A stretch of 64,000 nucleotides of DNA from Tausonia pullulans (taxonomy: Eukaryota > Basidiomycota > Tremellomycetes > Cystofilobasidiales > Mrakiaceae): assembly GCA_951802195.1 (NCBI GenBank), contig OX637621.1:1550001-1614000 (forward strand), written 5' to 3'. The notes beneath the pieces are model-generated. The model saw only the letters and a list, made by a program, of their open reading frames with translations, did no database searches and was not told where the DNA came from. Positions 56,995-64,000 of the stretch are shown one piece after another. Numbering within the stretch: the stretch's first letter is position 1; each line of letters starts with the position of its first letter. Made by a program: the position numbers and the translations under genes.

Positions 56995-58751
56995 GTGGGG
57001 CGGGCAGGGGAGGGGAGAGAAGAGGGCTGGGAGAGGCAGGGAAGAGGGATGAGGTGGGAGGAAAGAGAGATCGCCCCCGTCCCAGGGAGTCCGCGCCGGG
57101 TTCCGAGGCGTCTCGCCTCTCGCCGCCGCCCGCCGCCCGCGCGCCTCTCGGGTCGGGCCTTGCCGCCTGGGACGGGTTCTAGACCCGTCGTCAGCTCGCC
57201 AGCAATGACGCCCCAGGCCCGCACACCTGTCTGTCAACCTGTCTCCCGGAGGCGGCATGCATGGGGCGGCATGCGCGGGCGCCCGCGCTCATGATGCTGT
57301 TGGCCAGCACCTTCCACGGCGTCGACGACGGCTGACGTGCCTGCCCGGGCGAGGCTTGGGATCACCTGCTTCCGGCGGCAGGCGTCGGGCGGGGGGCGAT
57401 GCTAACGTTGGCTGTCACGCGAGATGCCAGGCACGCCCACGCGCCCCATTGCATGACGACGTCGTCGTTGTCGTCGTCGTCCTTTGCCTCGGCCGGACCC
57501 CGCCCGCACAGACGGGCGAGGCTCGAGAGGCAGCGTTGGTGCTCGAGCTGTCGTCGAGAAGGGCCCACCGCCGAGCCGCCTGCCCCTGTCGCATGAGAGG
57601 ACACGGGCGCGCGCATGGTGGGCGTCTCGAAACAAAGGGAGAAAGAAGGGCGCACGGCACAGCCCGGCGCCACCCCAGGTGTGCTCCTCCAGCCTGCCCT
57701 GCGCTGGCTCCGCCGGCCTGGCCCCGGGCGCGTGCCTGCCCTGCGGCCCTGCCCCTCCCGGCCGTCCCCCGCCTCGACGGCCGACCCCCTCGCTCGCTCG
57801 TGGAGAAGCAGCCTCTGCTCTAACCACCTCGACCCGACCGACTCGTTCCCCGCCTCGTTCCCGTCCAGGCCGTCCGCTGTCCGCTTGCGCATCCTGCAGT
57901 GAAATTTTTGCTGTTCCTGCGGCCCCAGCCCACGTGAGTGACCCTGGCTGGCCGCGATCGTCGTAGGCACTGCTGCTCCCTCCCTCCCTCTCCCTTCTCC
58001 GCGCTTGCCCGATGCTGCCTGCTGGCGGCTGGCGCTCGCTCGCCCGTCCGCCCACCCGGCGGCTTCGTGGGCTCGGTCTGTCCGCCTAGTCTCGTCCCCG
58101 CCATCGGGGTCTCAAGGGAAGGGCTTCGGGGCATTCCTCAGTGGAACCCGTCCGCGCGCTCCTTCGCTCTTCCCACCCGCTCTCCTCCTTCTACCCTCGG
58201 CGGCGCCTCCGGGGCCGGAGCCGGCCTTCCCCTTCCTGCCTGCCCTGTCTCGTTCCTCACCTACTTCTCTCGCCCTCGCTCCCGTCACTGACCGATCGCT
58301 CATTTGTTCCATCCAGACAAGCAGACAGACATCACTTCGAATTGCCTAACTCTCGGGCGAACACTTTGAGCGAGCCGCCCTCCCCTCCCCGGAGAGAGAC
58401 CAACGAAACCAACATCTCGGCGCAAGGATAGACTAGCCCCCCCCCCGCCGAATCGAATCGACGACAGAAGGGTCTTCCTCTTGTCCCGACCGACGTACGA
58501 CCTTTGTTCTCTCACTCCCCGTTTGGCTTGCTTTCTGATCCTCAGCTCTCCTCGTCGCCCTCGCCCGAAACAACGCGTCATTGTGCTCCCTCTCTCATCA
58601 GCAGCCAAACACTGTTCCATCATCCCCTTCCCCCTTCCTCCTTCCTAATCCCTCCTTCCTAATCCCTCCTCCCTCCCCCTCCCCCTCCCCCCCCCCCTTC
58701 TCGCTTCCCTCCCCTCACAAACACTCCCGCACAATCACTCCAGCCCAATAG
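56995..58751. other. 1.76-kb divergent GC-rich region, GDB1 / Sds3-like
   Basis: No supported gene. The GDB1-proximal half is very GC-rich (about 57080-57850). The plus-strand half (58150-58750) is strongly C/T-rich with C-runs, as expected for a basidiomycete 5' UTR. Long open frames here result from high GC. Confidence 0.5.
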
Positions 58752-61700
58752 ATGACAACCTTCCTCTCCCCCTCCTCTTCTACCCTTTCCACCCCTCCCC
58801 CACCTTCTCCGAAACCCACCCCTCCCCGATCGCGCTCGCGCTCGCGGTCCGGCTCGCTCTCGTTGCCCTCGACTCCCTCCCGGGGCGCACCCTCGGAGGC
58901 ATCCGTCTCCCCGCCGTACATCAACCGGATCACCGAGGGCCCGGCGAACGAGACGCGGAGGCCGAAGAGGCCGCGGACACCGCCAGAGGAGGTGGCTGCT
59001 CGGCGGACGGCGAAGCGGGCCAATGCGCGGGGGAGAAGCGGAGGAGGGGGTGGAGGAGGAGCGGGAGGAGGAGCAGGAGGAGGAACAGGAGGAGCAGGAG
59101 CAGGAGCAGGAGGGAGGGGAGTGGCTAGTGCTGGGAGAGGAGGCAGTGGGAGGGGAGGCGGGAGGGCAGGAGGGAAGAGGAAGAGCGGGGCTGGGGCGGG
59201 GACGAAGAGGAAGAGGGTGGAGGATGAGGACGACGATGAGGACAACGACGACAACGACGACGACGACGACGACAACGACGATGACGACGACGGAAAAGGA
59301 GGTCGGACCAACAGCCAGTCACACACCCACCCTTCCACTGGCCTGCTCGACGGATCGGACTCGGCGCTCAGCGAAGACGACGATCTCGAGGACGAGCTGG
59401 CGAGGCTCCATCGACAGCCATCGACGACATCGTCCAGGACGACGACGAACGCGGCGTCGATGAGTCGGGCTGCTTCGGTAGCGCGAGCAGGTGGCAAGCG
59501 GCCTCGAGGAGGAGGTTCCGACTTTGACGACGATGATGAGTTTGACGACGACGACGAGTTCGACGATGGGAGGTCGTCCATCTCGCGTCGATCTCGCTCG
59601 ACAGCGGCTGTTCACCACACTATCGTCGCTCCGACGCAAATCCCGATCACGACGGGCGCATACGCGGGCGCCGTCAAGATACCGCCGGGGCTGACGTTCT
59701 CGGACGACGACGACGACGACAACGGCGGCTTTCCTCCTGCCTACCTCAACGACAGCGGCACCGGTTCACCCAAGCAGACGCCTCAAGACGAGTCACCCGC
59801 ACGGGAGGAGGAGGACTTGGATCTCGACGGAGGCGACAGAGACGACGCGTACCGCACCGATGGCCCGTCTTCGTCCAAAGAAAGACTCCCTTCCCCCGTC
59901 GTTGCTCCTCCTCTTCAACCTCCAGTAACGTCTGTGCGCGCTGCCCCTCGCCCCGCCGCCCCAGGAGCAGTTGTCCCCATAATGGGTCGAGGCGGCGCCA
60001 AGCGCGCGTCAGCAACTGCCGCTGCAGCGAAAACGGCGGCGGTTGTGGCTGTTGAGGCTGGGTACGCCGCTGCCGGTAGAGATGAGGAGGATGGGGAGGC
60101 GATGACGCCGGTGCCGGTGCCGGCGTCCGCTGTCGCTGCTGCTGCTCCGAGTCCTGTCAAAATTGACCGGCGAAGGACGGGAAACGGAGGGGGGAGGTGG
60201 CCGAGTGGCGCGGCGGGGAGGAGACAGTCGCAGCAGCATAGACTGGAGCAACAGGAGCAGCAGGATGACTCGGCCTCGGTAGCATCTTCGACAACATCGA
60301 CGCCGGCGCCAGCGGCGGTGATCGGCGGGGCGAATCGAGCGACGTCGGAACCTGGGCCCTCTGGCGGAGCAGACGACAACGAGAGTGAGAGCAGCAGTTC
60401 GACGAGGCGAGGGGGTGGGAAGCGAGGGGGAGGTAGAGGAAGTGGAAGAGGGAAATTTAAGGACCGCGTCATCAAGTCTTCCCATGGTAAGCCTTTGGCG
60501 TGCAGGAGATGGACTTCGGGCAGCAAGCTGATCTCGCGACGACGCGAACCAGGCACCCCTGTCCCTGCCGAAACGGATTCGCCGACGTCCGTCTCGATCG
60601 TCCTCCTCTCCCCCTCAAGCTCGACGGTCTCCCTACCAGCCTCCTCGTCAAAGGCGAGTGCTGCCCTTCTTGACGGCGAACTTGTTGCCCCATCTCCGCT
60701 CAGCTTGGGCGGAGTCGAAAAGGAGCAGCCCCAGAGGTCTCCGAGCCCGACGCTGGCGCTTGCAGCTGAAGAGAGGCGGCGATTGAAGGAGGAGAGAAAT
60801 AAGCAAATTGACACGTGAGTAGCGGTCAATCTTCCAGTCGCATCCCGGAGCGTTTGTGACTGACGAGCATGCGTGGACCAGCGAGCTGGCCGTGCTTGAC
60901 GCGTTGTTCGAGACGGTCGTCAAGGAGACGAGCCCGCAGCTGCTCCACCTCTGGGACGAGCTCGGCAAGCGACTCGAACAAAAGCGGATGCACATCGAGC
61001 GAAGACAGGCCGCCACAGAGGCGGAGCTCAACTACACGACCGCAGCCGATGAGGCCGCGATCCGCAATTGGTGGGATGTCAGTCGTCTCTTCATTTCCGC
61101 GATCTCTCACTTCCGCGTGCCTTTCCGCTCATGCCTCCTTCCGCCTCCCTCTACCTTCCTTTGCCTCCTTTCAGAACCGCCGTGTCACCCTTCTCCGCGA
61201 ACAGGCGATCCAGATCAACCGTAAGAAGCACGACCTGACACGCGAGCGCCAACGACTCGCCATCGCCCTCCTCCCGCCCTCAGAGCGCATTGGTCCCATG
61301 CCCGCGGCCCTTGGCGGAGGCTCCCGGTTCGCTCCCAACAATCGCTACGCGCCTCCGCCTCTAGATGGTTCGCCTTCGTATTTGCAGTGGCCGACGCCCG
61401 AGCGCGGTGGGCTGGGTTCGGAGGACGTCCCTGTGCTAGGAGCGAGGGAGGCCGAGATCGAGGCCGACTTGGACCTACTGGGTCTTGGGCGGGCGAAGCG
61501 GGCGAGGGAGGAGAAGGCTCGGCTAGAAGAGGAGCAGAGGGAGGAACTCGAGAGGGAGAAGGAGCTCCAGAGGGAGCGCGAGGCTCGGCAGAGGGAATGG
61601 GAGAACCAGCAGATGTGGCAGCGGGAGAAGGAGCGCATCCAGCGCGAACGCGAGTGGGAGAGAGAGAGGAGCAGGTATGTTGCTCAGCAGCACCAGCAGG

Positions 61701-62450
61701 CTCCTCCAGCTCCCCCAGCGCCATCGCCCTGGGGGAGCATCGTTGGCGGGGAGGGTGTCGGGGTGGGAGGCGCGTACAGATCGCTGCCCTCAACCTACTA
61801 CCCGCCGGTCAGCAGCCACCCTCCGCCACCGCCGCCGCCCCAAGTCGCCCCGCCGTCTTCGGTCACCAACGGACGAGCGTCCTTCGCGGGCCTTCCACGC
61901 GCCCCCTCGCCTCCGCCGTCGTGGGTACCAGAGGGCCCGCGGCAACACCACCACTCGTCGCACCATCACCCTCCGCCGCAGCAGCTGCCCCCCCTCCCGG
62001 GCCTTGCCTCCATCGGCGTGCCTGGGACTCGACCGCCAAGTTTCCTCGCGCACCCCGTTGGGATCGGCGGCCCGCAGGAGACCGGCGGTGGTGGCGGGCA
62101 TGGACTCCCGAGCCTGTACTCGCTCCCTGCCCAGGGTCCGTCCGGGACGTTTCTTGGAGGCCGCCACCGCAACGGTAGCCTCGGAAGCGCTGGATCGAAC
62201 TGGGCCCCCCCGCCGCCGCCAACCGTGAACGGACCGGTCGACTACCTGGGCCACCGCTCGCGGGCGGATCAGACGGCGCCTTCTTCCCAACCTGGTGTGG
62301 GTGGTTCTGGGAAAGGTGGAGTCCCTGGACTGCATCCAGTGACAGGATCAGGTGTGTAGAGTCTCTCCTTCCGGCCTGGAGCACAGGATGAGGCTAACCG
62401 TCCGGGGGTTTATTTCAGCTCGCCCTCTCTACGCCAGCGACGGCCGGTGA
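58752..62450 (+). CDS. Acidic nuclear protein with Sds3-like region
   Basis: Five exons (58752-60486, 60553-60814, 60882-61077, 61175-62351, 62419-62450) give 1133 residues in phase. Residues 1-640 are disordered: Ser/Pro, Gly-rich runs, basic KRKR clusters and Asp tracts, typical of chromatin proteins. The only ordered part is helical (about 655-770): ELAVLDALFETVVKE, LHLWDELGKRLEQKRMHIE, then NRRVTLLREQAIQINRKK. This resembles the Sds3/Dep1 region of Rpd3L histone deacetylase complexes, a weak match by eye. A charged Glu/Arg coiled coil (about 830-900) and a Pro/His-rich tail follow. Intron 1 (66 nt) is stopless and a multiple of three. If the last intron is not spliced the protein ends at 62359. 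Confidence 0.6.
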
Positions 62451-63592
62451 TGTAATCCGTTTGCATCCTCTCTCTTTCTGTTTTCTTCTATCTTTTCCCT
62501 CCCTCTTTCTGTGCTTGCAGCATCTGTTCGATTCGTTATTCACAAACCTTCCTCTCTTTGTCATGTCTGCCCTCTTTTACCTTGTTCTCCATCATTTCGC
62601 GTCGCTCCGTCTTCATCAGCACACTTCCCCAGTTGTTTCGTATTGCATGCTTGCCTTGTGAAGATTTCAAGACCGATGGCTTGACGACCACGCCAGGTGG
62701 CGAAGGCCAGACATCGGCGACGACCGCGCTCTTCTCGCCCTGGCGACGTCGTTCTCCGCTTGTCCATCACATTCGCTCACCCTCTTTCTCCCTTCCCCTG
62801 GCTAGCTCAACGCTTCGCTCATACCTAACTCGTCGGATGTTTCCTCCGCATGGCATCCTTCAGGAGCTTGAGGCTCACATCGCATCTATCGAATCCCCAG
62901 CTCTGATTTCTAGCTGCTGGCGACGGGATTGGGGCTCTCTTTCCCCTTCGCTCGATCTCTGGTCCGGTGTTTGGTCGTGGGGGCGAGAGAGATAATTACT
63001 CTTGTATGAGTTCATCCTTCATCCTGCGGTCATCTCAATGCTGATGTTAATAGTTTGGCGTCATACCCTTGTCGCTCCTCAGGGCAAGGGGAGGGGGATG
63101 GATCAGAGTTGAAGAGTTTGGGCAAAAGAATCAGCGTATTATCAGTGTTATGTTGTCTTCGATACACCATGTATCTCTCTGCCGTAGTCAACCAACCGTA
63201 TAGGAGAAAGTCAAGTGCACTCTAGCGTAAAATCGCTAGGGAGCAGCAGCTTCCTGGTACGCTTGTACGGGCGCCAAGGTCCTCCTCACCGCTGTGCACT
63301 TCATAGAAATGAGGTTTGTATAGCCAGCTCTTTACATTCATGGAACGCACAGTGAAGTTCGAGGGGAACCCTACGTCAGCGACGACACAGGTGGAGGCCG
63401 TCGTCGTCAAGGAAATTTCAGTCCTTGCCACCTCCTGCCCGCACTGATCTGTTTCTCGCCCGTCTCCTCTCCTCCCGTATCCTCCAACTTCCATCCCGCT
63501 CCACCGAGACCGCCATCCACGACTAGGCAGTCCGACAGCAGACCCGTACACCTCTGTTTCCAGACTCTCTGTCCTCGTCCAGCCCCCCTGCC
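62451..63592. other. Spacer before ESF1
   Basis: About 1.1 kb. Pyrimidine-rich 62455-62560, then mixed sequence with no convincing gene. The last ~100 bp are the ESF1 promoter and leader. Confidence 0.45.
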
Positions 63593-64000
63593 ATGTCCTC
63601 TAAGGCCGCCGACAAGCGCTTCGCGTCCCTCAAGTCGGACCCGCGCTTCCGCAAGCAGAAGGCCGACAAGTTCAAGGTCGAGATCGATGACCGATTCAAG
63701 AGCGTCCTCGACGAGGGAGGCGTCTTTGCCAAGGAGCGTGGACCGGGAGCCAAGGGTGGGAGCCGTCTCTATCATCCCCCCCCCCCCCCCCCCCCCCCCC
63801 TCGTCCTGTCACCGTCCACTTTCGCACCGAAGCGGCCAGTTCGCAAGTCCGCTTGACTGACTGACGACGCGTCCTTCCTCTATCTCCGTCCTCTAGCCAA
63901 GACCGACAAGTACGGTCGTGCCGTGTCGGAGAACCACTCGCGGGACCAACTCCGAAAGTTCTACCGCATGGGCGACGAGTCCAAGGGCAAGGCCGTCGAC
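63593..64000 (+). CDS. ESF1: Pre-rRNA processing protein ESF1, N-terminal part
   Basis: Exon 1 (63593-63755) begins MSSKAADKRFASLKSDPRF and continues KVEIDDRFKSVLDEGGVF; exon 2 (from 63898) gives KTDKYGRAVSENHSRDQLRK then FYRMGDESKGKAVD and runs off the window. The pattern DPRF, DDRFKS, DKYGR and L-x-x-FYR is characteristic of Esf1, a nucleolar protein needed for 18S rRNA maturation. The gene is cut by the window end; most of the protein lies outside. Intron 1 (63756-63897) contains a run of 25 C. Confidence 0.88.
63776..63800 (+). repeat. Run of 25 C in ESF1 intron 1
   Basis: An uninterrupted C homopolymer inside an intron. Length is probably variable and prone to sequencing error. Confidence 0.95.

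Noticed and set aside
57250-58060. Long frames of about 200 codons on both strands
   Set aside because: Very high GC gives few stops; translations are Arg/Ala/Pro-rich without motifs. Likely GDB1 upstream region.

Overview
The window looks like nuclear DNA of a basidiomycete fungus, most likely a yeast-like Pucciniomycotina of the Rhodotorula/Microbotryum type (inference). The reasons are high GC, dense short GT-AG introns with many tiny exons, CT-rich promoters, fungal-type transcription factors, and best recognisable relatives in fungal gene families. No taxon can be fixed without a search.

Left end (1-9500) is an accessory, transposon-rich block between two tRNA genes. tRNA-Ala(TGC) is on the minus strand at 536-608. 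It is followed by an apparently intact L1/Tx1-like LINE (ORF1 713-2623, ORF2 2623-6297) joined by a TAATG stop/start overlap. Directly behind its A-tail sit two head-to-tail, SINE-like elements (6530-6800 and 6801-7465). They carry arrays of a 39-bp minisatellite but end in the same ~90 bp as the LINE. Two more copies of this shared 3' end (1-68; 9058-9097 reversed) and a decayed endonuclease fragment (8385-8610) show repeated activity. tRNA-Asp(GTC), with a 46-nt intron, follows at 9358-9475.

From about 10 kb on the window is ordinary gene-dense fungal DNA, with genes mostly in divergent or convergent pairs. In order: alpha/beta hydrolase of the KANL3/TEX30 type (-), Bem3-like PX-PH-RhoGAP (+), DapA-family aldolase (-), ketopantoate reductase (+), universal stress domain protein (-), Zn2Cys6 factor with fungal_trans_2 domain (+), lumazine synthase RIB4 (-), CAF-1 p60/CAC2 (+), second Zn2Cys6 factor with fungal_trans domain (-), mitochondrial ribosomal protein bL33m (+), HpcH/HpaI aldolase (-), CUE-AlkB-GRF dioxygenase (-), COQ6 (+), glycogen debranching enzyme (-), an Sds3-like acidic nuclear protein (+), and the start of ESF1 (+), cut by the window end. 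I reconstructed exon structures by hand, and for most genes the reading frame closes exactly over all junctions.

The genes do not form one pathway: they are housekeeping genes for cofactors (pantothenate, riboflavin, ubiquinone), polarity signalling, chromatin, glycogen and ribosomes. The most unusual features are the LINE/SINE-like pair sharing a 3' end, and the shredding of both Zn2Cys6 DNA-binding domains by micro-exons, including a 6-nt exon that is needed to give the correct cysteine spacing.
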